Assembly (NCBI GenBank): GCA_016859345.1
Contig: CM029134.1
Span: 15,253,560 to 15,317,559, forward strand
Length of the DNA stretch: 64,000 nt
DNA from: Istiophorus platypterus
Lineage: Eukaryota; Chordata; Actinopteri; Istiophoriformes; Istiophoridae
Direction of reading: 5' to 3'
In this document: positions 42,201 to 56,559 of the stretch, one piece after another
How the letters are laid out: each line of letters opens with the position of its first letter
Position numbering within the stretch: the first letter of the stretch is position 1
Notes under the pieces: generated by a model
Databases searched by the model: none
What the model saw: only the letters and a program-made list of their open reading frames with translations
Told to the model about the DNA's origin: nothing
Made by a program: the position numbers and the translations under genes

Positions 42201-45200
42201 TCAGTGACCTGCACAATTAATTGTTTTTAAATTGTAATCTCGATTCACACCCCTTTCTAATTTAATTTTTACATCACAGCAATTCTGCCATGTCCGCATG
42301 AGCAGCGAGATCCACTGTATCAAACCAAGAGCTCCGTTTACTCCTTGAGCTGTTACAGCAAATGACAGAACTGTGTCTCAATGTGATGATCTGTACACAG
42401 AAAGATGGGGAAGATTGAAAAAACAAAAAACAAATCTAATGTGTGGGTCAAGGTGAAATTTAAAGCAAAATAAGTCCTGATAAATTATGATTTGCAGCTG
42501 CTGTGTGCAACTTATAAACAGTTTGTCCCTAATGGTGCACTGTCACGTATGGATATTGTTGGTTGCATCATAATATGTGTGGTATATAAATAGACATGTC
42601 CCCATTCCTGTTTGAAGTCTTAAAAAGCTGATTTATTAGACAGCTGACTACCGTTCAAGGTGACAGAGACCGAAGATGCTCACCGACTCATTATATCATT
42701 TCACACTAGGCTAATGGCACCAACCCAGTTTCAGGTGACAGAAGGACAGGAAACAAAGGATCCAAAAAGTTTTAGTACGAGGCAGTGACAGGTAAAACAG
42801 AGACAAGCCTGTGGATAAAATAGAGATATAATTGCTACAATGCACACAATGGAGAGTGTAACAGCTATGAGACCATAAAGGAATATGAACTATAAGCTTT
42901 CAGGAGAGGTACACTAGATTTTAGGACAGTGACCCACTGCACTTAACCACTTAATATCTTTCTTAATCTTAACCTGGTTGAATAAATGTTAAAGCAATAA
43001 CATAAACATGCACTCAAGCTATTACACTGTCTACTTCTGGTCACTATATTTTGGGTTTTCACACAGGGAGTCTAAAAAATAGATTACTATTGCAGAATAA
43101 AGATGGAAAAAATGTTGCAAAGTGACATAAGGAAAATGAGACCCACACATATACAATAAAGGTGTCAAATCTTGTTTATGCAGAATTATAGAAAAAAAAA
43201 AACAACAGATCCACTGGGAAGGAAAGCTTGGTCATTTTCTTTCTCTCTTAGACACACTGTTATGTCACAAAAGCAAAAAACACTGACAGAAACGTCACCC
43301 TCTCTACTGATGTTTTTGTTTATTAATTCGAGGCCCGGCCTCAGTTCTTTGCCATCAGTGCTTGAGGTAATATCTCTGACCTCTTCACTTGAAAATGACA
43401 TTTTCTCTGTGAGGAAATGATAGCAGGGATAAAAGGAACAAAGAGGCAGGTTTAAGGGGAATTTAAGATTGGCAAGTGAGTAGACTGAGTTTATGCACCA
43501 GCACACACCTGCATAGTCACTGAGACAAATATCGAAATGATCAAGAGATTCAGCACAATTCTGAATATGAAGTGTCTCCTTATGCAATGGATTAAATGAT
43601 ACCTGTATAATGATGCTGTATAAAGGATGGCAGGAAAAGTCAAATGATAAGTGAAGGAAGGCTAAGAGGAGAAATGACTTCATGACTGAACCGCCAAAAT
43701 GGATAACAAAGAAAGATGTAATGACACTGATAAGAGGAGAAGGTCAGGGGAGGAGTGGGGAGATGAAAAGAGGTGACACTACCGAATGAAAACTCAAAGA
43801 ATGGAGAGTTTGGTCCATTTAAAACTGGAATGAGCAGCACTGACTCATTAAGTAACCAATCCAATGTAATGCAAGGATCACTCCACCACACGCAGCCACC
43901 TCACCCTTTCTAATTGTCCTCCCTCCTCTTCACTCATCTCACATATCTCTATCTATGCTTCTTATTTTCTTCTTTTTCTCCTTCAGAAGACACCACAGAG
44001 TTTCATTAACCAACCTGAAAAAGACATGGCATTGGCACTGACATTGGCAACTGTGCTTGCATTGACAGATTTCAGATATCAGATTTCTAGGATGATGGTG
44101 GTTAGTATTATAATTCTGTTCAAGGTTACAATGAAAATAAAACCGGTTGCTGATAAATGAGAAAAAGCAGCAAAATAAAGAAAGTATGTGAGTATAAAAT
44201 GAGTGTAATGACCCTTCACCAGATGCTTTTTGATAAAAAGACTTTGGAAAGACTCATTGCACTTTGAGTTACTCATCGGATTAAAGAGTTGTACAATAGC
44301 ACATCATACTTTTGCACTGGTAACATTATACTGCAAATACTTATTGCATGTAGTCATTATTTAATGACCTAGTACATCTTTTAGGCACATGTGAGACTGA
44401 CCTCAGGACTATAACCACGATGGAAGTGATAAACCATTTTATCACTTTTTTTCTTATCACTTTTATCACTAAACTCAATTCAATATCACATGTGAATGTA
44501 TATTATTTTGATAAAAATGCATCGAAGAGTTTTAATATGGAAGCTTAATTCAATTTGAACAAAATCAAACTTGTTATTTGCCTAGAAATACTGAGAAATC
44601 CAGCTTTATCATTTTCCAGTTTGCTTACCATAACAGAAAACATTTGTGCAGGGGGGCGTCACTATGTAAATGAAGTCAGTAACGCGATTATTGATGAAGA
44701 GTTGCTGGACCAGCAGTGTGTGTTAAGGCATTGCACTCTTTTTTTTTTATGAAAGCCTTTATTTGTGTGAGCCTAAATATGGTGTATACAAAAGCTACTT
44801 GTAAACAATAATGCATTAATTAAAACTACTACTTGCAGAGTTGTTATTGTTGCTGTTATAGGCTTCTTTGGCAATTCTATTGGTAAAATAGATGTAGTAC
44901 AGCTGAAAATATTGTGTGTTTGGTGCAATGCATTATCTATTTATGGGGGGGGGGTCTCGGGTCCATAAAAATGTGAGGAAGGAATGAAGATTTATGCATG
45001 TGCACAATGAAACTAATTAATCATGGGCAATTAATTTCTGTGGTAGAGGTAATTACATCTGAGTCCATCTACTAGGGGCGTAACTGACATATTGGTCCCA
45101 TTTAACAGAGAGAGTGGAGAGGAAGAGCTTTCAGTACAAGTGCACAGTGCTATTACTAAGAACACCACATAAATGACAGCAGAAAAGAAAAATGCTGAAG

Positions 45201-47690
45201 AGCACTTGGTTTGACTTCTGTGCTCAGTTGCACAAAACTGCAACTTAATTGAAAATACCAGCAATGCAGTGGCTATTATTTTCACATTATTTTTTCTGCC
45301 TGATTGCTGCCCCACAGTTGCTTTCTGCTTGATTGTTTTTTTTTTTTTTCGGACACTAAGCAGCTCACAGCAAACCAGGTTCAATGTATTATGATTGAAT
45401 CAGCCAATCATGCATTTATTAAATATTGGATTTTTTCTGGCAGCATCCAGATTCAGAAACTCTCATTGTAATCATTTTGGTTTTATACAAACAAAAGCAA
45501 ATATAGAAGCAGGCACTAGTACAGAGAGCCAGCACTCTCATTAAATCATAATGTAAAGCAGAATGGAAGATCGTCATGGTGGTACTGCTTTACCTACGAA
45601 CTAACTTGTTTGTTACTAACTCAAGGTGTTTAAAAAAAAAACTGTGTGAAAAGTGTCTCTGTTTAATTACTACAACACTTTCAGCTGATCTTGAAAAATC
45701 CATCACAATTAAGGTTAAGTTTGAAACACATTTCTCTCCCTAGTAAGCACAGTCTTGTGTCTCTTTTTATTTCAAACCTAATGTGCCTTCTGAAAAACAG
45801 TGAGTCCAAAAAGAGGACGCTAAGATGAGACACTCATTCTGTGTTCTCTAATACCAGACTGACTGGATGATAATGAGAGTCCAAGGGAACAAGCCAATCT
45901 GCCCAAAAGCCCTTTCAGAGAGAAGAAGGTGGCCTCTTATTAATTGCTACAGAGCTGGACAGTAGCAAGTTACTTTAAACTGAGTGTGTGTGTATTTTTA
46001 TACTTTCATCTTTATGAGAAGTGGCATCAGTTAGTTTAGTTTCCAGCTTTCAGAGTAAGGATATTTTTGTGACCTGCAATGACTTTGACCAGTTGTTGTT
46101 TTCAGTTACTGGCCATCAGGTTAAGAAAAAATGTTGCCAGTGAAAGGTCTTTGTAAGGGTATACAGGTTTGTGTAGTGTTTGCTTGCTGCGCTCCAGTGA
46201 TTTTTTTCTGCCCAGTTCCCTATAGCAAATAAACCATTTTAAAAAAGAGATCTTCAACAACCATTCCCAAAGGATACACCTCTGTTATTAGAAAAATGAG
46301 CATAACTTTCAAGCTTTGATAAACTAATTAAAAAGGTGTTTCTTCTTTCACTTTGGGGTCTACAGAGTAGAACAAGAGATGAAGAGAGAGAAAAGAGAAA
46401 GAAAGCAGATCAGGAGCGGATATATTTTCTTCTTTCTGTTTTTTGTGAACAGGGTTTGACTGTTTACCCTAAGAGAGGCACTGGGTTGAGAGGAATGATT
46501 TTGGGATGAAAGCACAGAGAAGGCCTCCGGAAAGATAAAGTTTTAGAATAAATTTAGTATCCAGAAATCAAGAATTGAACAAGGCCGCTGGTAGTGTTCA
46601 TTCTGTTGGCCAAAAAATATGGTAAAATATTAATGTTAATGCAATTCAGGAATGGGTAAGATAAGAAGTTGACTTCCAGATCAATTAAGTACTTGAAAAT
46701 GCATTCAGTAGAATAATGTAAGCCAGTGTTAAACAAAATACATGAGACTTCAGAGAAAAAGCTTCAAAGCGCATGGTAAATTATCTGGATCTGCTCTAAA
46801 AATGAATAGGTTCTTCGCTGGCCCATGCCCCATCCCTCCACCAAATTCAGTGCAAATCGGTTCAGCAGCAGTGTGTAATCCTGCTGACAAGTAAACAAAC
46901 CAACAAACATAGGTAATAAGGGAGGTAATAAGGCCAAGTAAGAGAGTGTGAGTTTTCCTGTCAGTCATTACTTGTATTTTGTAGAGCTTTTGAAACATCA
47001 ATTATAATTGCTTTATTTCATAATGGTACAAAAAAGGGCTTTGTTGGGAAAACCTATGAACCTGATGTGGAAAGTGTAGACAGTTGAATGTGTTGGCAGC
47101 CCCAGATCAGGAGAAAGTTTTACACAGGGTCACACAATCACATAAAAGCACAAAAATGGATGTCCACTTCTCCTCTTACATTTGCTGTCACACCTGAACC
47201 GCTAACTTTTGCAAAGCGTGCTGACATCACAAGTATTAAACCCAACACGAAGAGCATAAGCAGCTTTTACACATGATGAATGCCATATTATTGGTCTCAA
47301 GCAACACATACATTGCTGTTCCAGGAATGTGTTCTCAGATCAATACATTCTTTTAGACATCCAGATACAAAATAAACTGGACTATACCTAATACCTTAAA
47401 GTGTGCTATGAAACTACTAATAGACACTGAGAAATAGCAGCCAACCTTCAGCCTATATATAGTATTATTTGTAACACTCAAAGTCTCTTACATAATTGAA
47501 ATAAACTGAATATATCCATATATCTCATATTTACATCATAGAAATAATAACCATCAAAGTCATCTACATACATAACCTATAGTATCTGCTTCCATGTCAC
47601 TCCCACCATCAGGAGTACAATAATATCTGATTTGACAGGGAAAGAACTACTCTTTCACTGCACTGCAGGTTGTTTTAAAACAACCTGTGA
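39268..47690. other. No supported gene
   Basis: AT-rich intergenic DNA. It includes A/T homopolymer runs at 41161-41190 and a G9 run near 44946. A dispersed fish repeat lies at 46775-46910 and another possible repeat near 42150-42330. The longest open frame (complement 43186-43683) has no recognisable family. Confidence 0.5.
46775..46910 (+). mobile_element. Fragment of a common fish dispersed repeat
   Basis: Contains ttatctggatctgctctaaa, then tgggcc-like text with catccctccaccaaattcag and tgcaaatcggttcagcagca, and ends in ctgctgac plus an acaaac tail. This wording recurs widely in teleost genomes as the 3' end of a dispersed element. The class is not determined here. Confidence 0.55.
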
Positions 47691-47697
47691 ATAACTT

Positions 47698-48458
47698 AAA
47701 AAAAAAAAAAAAAGTTCACCAAAAACTGAAAATTCATGTAAAATTGTCTTAAAACAGACCTTTTAACTTGCATTTTTCCTGCAGCAATGGAAGCAGATGA
47801 AACCTTGAAAGTTATTGCAAACAATTCCTACAGGAACCCCAACTTTTGCTGTTTACTTACAAACCCTCTGTCTGTTCAAAGGCAGTGTTGGAACAAACTG
47901 TTTCTAAACCCTTGATGCATTATTAGGACAAAACTCTGCTGCAGGAAGCGGCAATGCAAACTGCTATCAAAATGATGAGGAAAGTAACTAAGGAAGACAG
48001 ATTAGTTGGTCAGGGGTTCATCCTAGAGCAAGATAATGACCCAAAATATTAGAAGAAAAGGACCAGATGGTGGCTTCATATGATGGATGAGCAGCACAGT
48101 CTCCAGACTTTAACCTCATGAAGCTGGTGTTGGATGAATTGGACAGAAGGTGAAAGCAAAGCAAACTGCAAGTGGAACACTTTCATGGGAACTTCTGCAA
48201 TGGAGGTGGGACAAACTATCTGAACAATATATCACTTCCATTGCAGAAAGAATGTCATGAATTCGGCTGCTGAAAGAGTCAAAAATTAAGATTAAATTCA
48301 GTTCAATAAGAAGATTCCATGTTTCCTTTTTTTAAAAATCTTTAATGGATTATTTGTTCAATGCTTTGATTTCAGAAACACTGAGACATTAATTTATGTA
48401 AATATAAATAATGGCAGGAAAAATCAAGATGTTCTAAAACTTCTGACTCGAAGTGTAG
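47698..48458 (+). mobile_element. Decayed Tc1-like DNA transposon (3' part)
   Basis: The plus strand shows transposase remnants: FILEQDNDPKY (catalytic D region) then a stop, and, in another frame, AQSPDFNLMKLVLDELDRR, which matches the Tc1 AQSPDLNPIE..WDELDRR catalytic block, again followed by a stop. The right inverted terminal repeat is recognisable at 48431-48457 (gttctaaaacttctgactcg plus aagtgta, reverse of TACACT..GTTTTAGAAC). The left end and N-terminal DNA-binding region appear lost; the element begins near a poly-A run. It is inactive. Confidence 0.85.
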
Positions 48459-50646
48459 CTGTTCCTTACAGTGGGGGACTCTTTCCAGATCAGACTCATA
48501 CTCAGGGAACAAAAATTATGTGTGACATTACAGAGAGACTGCTTTGTGTCTGAATAAAAGGGAAGTCTGATTCACTACCTAAATGACAGGTTTCTTACCA
48601 AAACAAAACCAAACTTTTGTGGCCTTTTTCAAAGCATAAGAGCTTCATATATCTAATATGTGAGCCAGGGTGTGGGATTTTCTGGTAGCCACTTCTTGCG
48701 ACATTGGGATCACACAAGATGAGTTCCTGCAGTTAACAAATATCAAGCCTTCTTAAACTAGGGCATTTAGAAATTAGACATTAGGCACACAGACACTTAT
48801 GAGAGACAGTAAGGGGATCTGTTTTTCATACAGCAGCCAAAAGCTAAACACAAGACTTAACACCAGATTCTATCCTGGTAATAACTAAATAGATTAATAA
48901 GATTAACATCACTGATGGCCCTACATGAACTTCAAGCTAATGGAATTAGATCTATGCTCAAGAGAAATAAACTTATTAGCTCAACCATTACGTGCACTGT
49001 ATTTTGGCATTATACCTAACAAACACTGACTTCAAAACCATACACCAACCAGCATTTAATGGGAGTGTGTATGACTAAAACATTAGCTATGTCCTTTAAC
49101 TGCTCAAGGTCATAAAGAAGGACACAAGATTTCCTCATCATCGACCAATCGGATACTGTACTTGTTAAAAAACTGTAAAGCCAAGCAGTTGCTGTGTAAT
49201 GAAGCAGGGGGCCTGTCAAGGTTGCCTTAAAAGCTTTTATTCATAAAAAAAGAAAAATAGACACAGGCTGAGCCTGTGATTCTGTTTGTGATGTTTGATC
49301 TTAAGACTTATGCTGAAGGAAGGGTTAAGTGTGCATTTGTGTGTGTGCGTGCGTGTGTTATATTATTATATCTTTCCTATCATACAGTCAGCTTTGATAT
49401 CAGCTATACTGCAAATCCAAGAGAGAAAGCACTTTGACTTCAGAGAGAAACATATGACTCTGGTAGACAAGATTAAAGTTTTACTTCAGTTGCACCAAAA
49501 AAAAAAAAAAAATCAATAACAGAATACAAATGATGGTGAAGTATGCTGGGGACTGCTCATCTGTGTGTTCCTGGTTAAATTAGATGTAAGTGTGGTCAAT
49601 TTAAGGCCTTATTCATATTATTTTGACCATGCCCTTGTTAATGAAACCTACACATATTCATAAGATGTGACTTTAAGCAAGAACAGATTCACTGTGGTTA
49701 CATTCCCACCCACTACTGCAAAGACTAAAGGATTAGTTCTAGTCTTGATCTGTGTATTTCCTACAAACTGAATGGCATTAATATTCCCTATTGTTGACCT
49801 AGAATGTAGATGGCTACTCTTACTTTAACTGGAATAGGACTGCAACTCAAGGTTATTTTCATTGTTATTTTCTCAATTAATAAAATAAGTCTTTGGCCCA
49901 TAAATTTTCACAATAGAGTGAAAAATACTTGTCAAGGTGATGTCTTCATGTCTTGTTTTGTCTGACCAACGGTCCAAAGATATTCAGTTTACATTGATTT
50001 AAAACAGAGAAAAGTAAGAGAGCCAAACAATTATAAAGCTAGAACCAATGTTTTTTTGTTTGTTGTTTTTTAGAATGAAGGAGATTTAAATCATTAACTG
50101 GTTATCAGAATAGCTGCTGATTAACTTTCTGTTAATCGACTAACTGATTCACTGTTTTAGCTCTAAAATGGACACTATGATTATTTTGGTTGCCTTAAAA
50201 TACCACTTGTTGTTTCCGCAACAATTTATAAAACTGAGAAAAGCTGCATTACTTCATGTCTGTCCATGCATATTTGTTCAGCTTTCTGGATACATAAATC
50301 TACTGAGCATCTTTGATTACCAAAATGATCATCAACAGCAAAAAAAACACTATGGCAGTTTGTCGAAAGATTGGTTCTGTGGCATAGATGAAATGCCCCC
50401 TTTGTCGCTGAAGTTTAATATAGCTACACACCATGCTTTAACGGAGCCCTGTGTTAATTAAGGCACAGCAGAGTGACTGGGGAGCATTTCTGGCTGCAGG
50501 CTCTATATTTCCTCCAGAGATATTGCAGAGCTTCAGGGCTGGCCTCCAAACATAGTGCAGATACACAACTGACTGAAAAATTCTGCTGTGACTTTTCTTT
50601 CAGCAGTGATGCAACTTTTTTTTTCTAGCTTATTTATCAGCCAAAG

Positions 50647-50647
<1 letters not shown>

Positions 50648-50741
<94 letters not shown>
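50648..50741. repeat. (CA)n microsatellite
   Basis: About 45 CA units with one ATA interruption. Confidence 0.98.
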
Positions 50742-50742
<1 letters not shown>

Positions 50743-51499
50743 GTTTTCTTCGTTTTACCAGAATCAGAGCTTCACTGATTGACGGCTTCATTTTGGACTG
50801 TGCTTTTTCTGTTGTTGACTTTGGTTCTGCTCATAAATTGTAAGAGCATAGCAATAAAAATCAACTGCATCTGGAGTGTCACTGACACTGCATTCAACCA
50901 CACACACAAACACATCCACACTTTGCTATAATCGAATGCATGGCATCCTCTCGACTTGATTAGAATTTAATTGACTTTATCTCCCCTGAGCAGTTTGCTT
51001 TCTCAATTCACAATGTCTTATTACTTTTTTTCATTTTTTTTCTCCATTATGTGTGTCTAAGTAGACTCCACATCACTGGCTACATGTGTTAGGGTAATGT
51101 GATGTCAGTAAGAGCTTGTGACTGGCTCTAGCTTTGTTAGCATGGTACAGATAGATCACTGGAGGTGTGTATGAACTAGAATAATAACAGTAATTACTGA
51201 GGTTGAGGGTGTTGATATTAAGTCACTGTTGAACCAGCAGTAAACAAGTGTAAAGCCTAAAGGACAAGTAAAAAACTCAAGACATTAAAATATGGGATTA
51301 GTTCTCAATTTTTAGTAGTCTGATACAGACTGGAGGCCTCTTGTTATTCACTGTGTTCATTATTTTGTTGTCTTTACTTTCTTTCTCCTATATTTTTTTT
51401 ATCTTTATTAACATCTCATGGAGAAGATGAGATATTAGGAAATGATCTTGCACTTTAAGTGAAATAGGCATGAGCTGAGGGGGAGTTGGACTGACTGGA

Positions 51500-51523
51500 A
51501 ATCATTTCCTGCAGGAAATGATT
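51500..51523. repeat. 24-bp perfect palindrome
   Basis: AATCATTTCCTG followed by its exact reverse complement, centred on a PstI-type CTGCAG. Confidence 0.95.
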
Positions 51524-51744
51524 ATCCACAGAGACAGATACTGCTTTGAGTGGATGGATAAAGTGTGAAATATGAAGACGGAGGTTGTCAATATTTCCAT
51601 TGTCATGATTCAGATGTTGATAATTAAATATTACTGTTAAATGACTTACAGAAATTCACTTGTCAAAGGAGAAGTCTTCCTTGAAAAAAACCCCATATGT
51701 TGTCTGTACAAGAAGTTAATTAAGATTCATAGTAATGTTTTATT

Positions 51745-52150
51745 GTTAGGTGACCTCTAGTGGCCATAGTAGTTATGATAGGAGCAAAGGATGAAGTCAG
51801 GTGATGTAGTACATAGTGCCCCAACTACCACGTTAGGAGGTGGTTTGAGCGGATGGATGGGTTAATAAGACACAGGACTTCCATACAGGTGATTGCTAGT
51901 ACCCACGTCAAACTAATCATAAACCTTTTTTCTTTTTCTTTTTTTTATTCTATGACCATTCCACTTTCTCAACTGTGAGTTTATTACTGTAACAATGACA
52001 ATGCCGCTCCTCTGACCTTATGGAAGTACTTACTGTAACCCAAAACATGATCTTTTCATTAAACATAACCAGCTAGTTTCTTAGCCCAAACCTAACCAAA
52101 CCATGACATGAACTTAATGCCATGTTAATTATTATCACAATAATGCCAAA
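51745..52150. mobile_element. Possible fish dispersed repeat
   Basis: Contains gtgacctctagtggccatag near the start and a later region rich in cctaaccaaaccatgacatg-like text, wording that recurs in fish noncoding DNA. No terminal repeats or coding region seen. Confidence 0.4.
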
Positions 52151-55100
52151 ATTCTGGTACACCTGTTGCTGCTATGCTCCTTTGGGTTGTATTCAAAGCT
52201 AAGGACAGGCAATCTATATGGTTGTTCAGGTTGGAGGACATGTGTCAAAAGTAATAATACCAAGTAAATGGTGGTAAAAAAGTAATAGTAATAGTTATTT
52301 AAACTTTTGCTTTAGCTTTGTCTTTAATGTAAAATAGTTTAGGATATTCCAATGCACTGAAAATTAATGAGGATTTTTCATGCTCTTACAATATTGCAAT
52401 ACCCTGTTTAGTGATATGGGTCTGGGAAACTACACATGCCATGTGATAAAAATCTATTAAGTGGAACAAACAAGAATTGAACAGCACAACAGTGTACAAT
52501 AACCTTTTTCTCATTCATAAACACTAAAAATTAACGTACACATTAAGCAACCAAATATGCTGTGGACCAGTAGGAAATGCAGACAGTCATAAATTGCCAC
52601 ATCATTTCATGTGAAACTGGATTGTTCCACTCTTTGACATAAGTGGTCTCCCTGCCATCAGCCAGACTGGCAGTTTATGATCACAATATACTGTAACTGA
52701 CGCCTGGATGTGGCATCCAATGCTAACCTGCCAAACAAAACCAGTTTCATGATCGCAACAGCGACAGCCGAATGAGAATGTACCCTCACTAGACAATGAG
52801 ACAATCGATGACTATTAACCAAGTACAAACTGTAGCCCAACAGTGATTTACAATGACTGCAGTGAGGCATGTCTTTCTTTCACAACTATTTCTATGTACA
52901 AATTTATATGCACTGTGTTGTCAGTTTGTGTCTCTGTGCCAGTTTTACTCTCCTGTGCTCCTCTGGACTGGCTGTGATAATGGGACACCCTCTGCCATTT
53001 GTAATCCTCCCTTTGACTGCTTTCACCAGATAATGCATCACAATCACAACCTCACAAATCTGTTGGGCATGCTGATAGACAAGACTCCAGAATGAAATTT
53101 GCCTTGCTGACAACTCTCATCCGCTCCCAAGGACTCTTCCTCCCCTCTTCTCTCTCTGCTGGGGTTTAAAGGCCTTTTCAGGGAAACTCTCGAACCATTA
53201 CAGATGGGACAGAACAGAAAATAATGCAAATGATGAAAAAAGGAACAAAAAAAAGTTTAACTTTGGAAGAAAGCTGCACAAACCTTGAGGATATCATAAG
53301 CTGGACACTGGAATCTATACATGTCTCAACAGACTAAGTGAATACAGAAGATGTGACTTTTTTGCACTCTTGCATTTTTCTCTTTCCATTGAGTGTGTCA
53401 GATTTTTTCAGAATGAGTTTTTTTCCTCTCCTGTAAATGGGAAATGAAGTAAATGTCAGGACGCGGCTCACATTTTAATGACTACAAGGCAGCAGCTCCA
53501 AACTTGAGATTGTACCAGTCATTCACACCTGGGGGACAGAGAGCAAGGTCAACCGGTTGTGCATTTGGTTGTGTACGCGTGTGTGTTCAGGTAAGCAGTG
53601 TGCACAAATAGGTATTTTACAATGAGTTTTTGTATGAACTCTGGTTAAGTGTGTGCATTACTTTACAGTGGCCATGTTGGGGCTTTAACAGTTTGAACAT
53701 GTTGTGGTCTCAGCAAGATGTATAATATAACATTAAGATCAAATGGAAATCATTATATTAGGTTGCAAAAATCAGAAGTGTGGACAGTGTTTGGTCTCAC
53801 CACTCGAAACAACACATCCTCAGCCTTATGACCTTCCGAAAGAGACTCAGTGACAGTGATTGTCTGCCCTAGTATTGATCTACAGTCAGTCTTCAAGATC
53901 AATCTTGTGATAACCATGTTACCTGACAGAGGTTTTTTTGTCCAACATGCCATATCTCTTCTCACTTTCACTTTCTCTTTGCATGCACATGGGTGAGGAA
54001 GGTTTGTCAGAGCTTCCCAGTTGCTAAGTCTGAAATATTAAATGAATTAAACGGGTTGTCAAACCAACACTCTAACAAACACACACACACACATAAATGA
54101 CCAGCTGTAGATGCTGCAGGCAGCCTCAGCTGAATGACAAATCAAATGCGCTTGCCAATAGACCATCACCATGGTAACACAATGATATTTAGCAGAAGAA
54201 TTACATATTACAGCGACTGTATACAAATGCAAACAGCTTAATATTGCAAAGATTCTGTGCAGCAATTCTAAAACTGCTCAAGGTGTCTAAAAGGTGATAC
54301 TTCTCATCAAACACTCAGATTATTCATAATGTCCCTGTATTGTTTTCAGGTGAAAAACACTGCCTACAGTGTTGGCACTTTCCTCACCACTTTCTCACTG
54401 AAAGATGTTTATGAGTATACTTTTGTTCAAATACTGTACATTGTGACTGTTTAAAACAGAAAGAATAGGAATGCCAGAACACTACCCATGCACAAAACTA
54501 AGATTAAATGTCCTTTTCCAAGAATAACTTTTTATAATTAATGTTAATGCATGTGTTTTATTTCATTGCTATTTGGGATTGTTGTGGTAATGCATGTATA
54601 GTAATAGAAATGCATTATTTGAAATACTGATATGGATGTCAATAATCATGGAACGGTAGAAGCTTCAAAGCATTCGGGTCAGCCCTTATTGACAAATCAA
54701 TTATTGACTTCTCACTTCAGCTGTGGTAAAAATAAGTAGACCCTGTGTGAGTGCCAAGAAGACACCAGCTTTTGCGAGGTTATTTGTGAATCCATGTTAA
54801 TTTTCAGCACTGAAAATGTTTGGACCTAAACTGTGTCAGATAAAATATCAATTCTTATCATTATCACTGAAAATGGTCACAGCTATTCTATTTGTTGTGT
54901 CTCTCGGACACTTCACATACTGGAAGATTACATTTAAAACTTATTTCATGCAGACATAACCACAGTCAAACACATTACAAATATAAAAAGATCTCTTTAC
55001 TATGTTTTTTTTTATTGGTGTAATTTAGAAAAAAGGAGCAGATTCTCATATTTTCCATAAATATTCAGGCAAAAACTTCATAAGCATTCGGAAATTATGC

Positions 55101-55737
55101 TTGGGCATGAATTCAAACAAGGAACAGGGAAACTGGGCAGATGGTTACAGCACTTGTTTGATCTAATGAAGATTCAAAGCAGTGCATAAGAGACTGATGA
55201 AACAAAAGACTGGTGAGATAATAATGAGCTAACCACTTTGCTCAAGTATGTGTGAAATTCATGCAAATAACTATCAGCTAAATCCCACAGGTCTTTGGTA
55301 TGTTGATTCACTATCATCCATCTACTGGAAAATAATTTAAGATTTATCTAAAGGTCTCAACACATAAAAACTGGAAGTTTATCAAATAAAAGAAGACAGA
55401 GTGAAATACATAGAGGAATGTAGATGATAAAATGCCAGATATGAGAGAGACCAAATAAAAATACAAGGAGCAGGAATAATTACCATATGTTTTTATTTCT
55501 CATCATTTCCGAAATATATAATTACATTTTCCTGGAGAAATGATCATTTGCTGCAAAACTTACAGAATCAAAGACTATTTTTTTTTTTATTATTATATTT
55601 TACTGTGATTATAGACCAGAACTTTTTTAAGCCCTGTTTAATCAGAAGCACTATAGATTGAAAAATAGGCCTAGATTTAGTCATGATATAGCTATGAAGC
55701 ACAGGAGCAACAAAAATCTCCTGTGGATGTGTTGAGT

Positions 55738-55771
<34 letters not shown>

Positions 55772-56540
55772 AAGACACCTCTCTCACATTTATCAAGAAA
55801 ATGATCAGATTAATTGATAATAATTATATTTAGATGCAGCCCTGATTAGTAGCAATGGTTTTCACATTTTGAAATTAAAGAAAGGGGATATGAAAATTAA
55901 CTTGAGCAGAACATACTGGGTCACACATTAATGCTTTCATGTTGTGAAAATCAGAAGAAACCATACACACCACTGTCTCCAGGTAACTGTTCAGTGTTAA
56001 TTTGAATGAGGGCAAATATCCCATTCAAACTATCTTATTTACAGTATAAGGCACTAACAAGCTTTATCTACAGTTTTTTACTGCTGACTTTGTAGTAACG
56101 AACTATTGTAGGTTTTCTCAGGTATTTTATTTATTTTGCCCATCTTTACTCTCACCATAGTGAGGAATGCTTTGATTACAGAGATTCTCTTTATCCCATA
56201 CAGCAACTAAGAGAGGCTATATGGGAACGTGCAAAAGGATCTATCCATAACAACAATAGCTAATGGCCTTGATAAGGACCCCACCAAGTTTTTAAATGCA
56301 GAGCTATTAAATGTTAAAGTCTGGGCAGCTGCAATACTATCCTACTCACTCAGAAATGTCACATAATCAACAATATGATGACCATGATAGGAATGTTTAT
56401 TCAGTGTGACCAATTACACCATGAGAAATGATTATCCATAGATCATTGTCATATTATAAATTGCCTCACCCCAAGAATACAGGCTTACTTTTGCTTCCTA
56501 GAGTTTCCCAGCATTGAATATGAGGCAAAGCCTTCAGCTA
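52151..56540. other. No supported gene
   Basis: AT-rich DNA with an (AT)n tract at 55740-55768. Short open frames around 52600-52870 (minus) show no recognised family. Confidence 0.5.
55740..55768. repeat. (AT)n microsatellite
   Basis: Perfect alternating AT run of about 28 bases. Confidence 0.97.
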
Positions 56541-56559
56541 TCAGGCTCCTCTCCTGTGG

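Larger units (their letters stand above)
48459..51740. other. No supported gene
   Basis: AT-rich DNA with a poly-A run (about 49496-49512), the CA microsatellite at 50648-50741 and the palindrome at 51500-51523. Confidence 0.5.

Noticed and set aside
43186..43683. 165-codon minus-strand frame containing GVCWC, superficially like a thyroglobulin domain
   Set aside because: No other testican or Tg1 residues align, and it lies on the wrong side of the spock1 fossils for the Tg1 exon. The rest of the frame is not family-like.
44079..44276. Minus-strand SNSKCNESF segment compared with the testican Kazal domain (SYTSKCKLEF)
   Set aside because: Similarity is limited to a few residues and no flanking Kazal cysteines align.
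49016..49219. Minus-strand VIHTPIKCWL compared with the testican Kazal domain
   Set aside because: Too few matching residues to claim another spock1 fossil.
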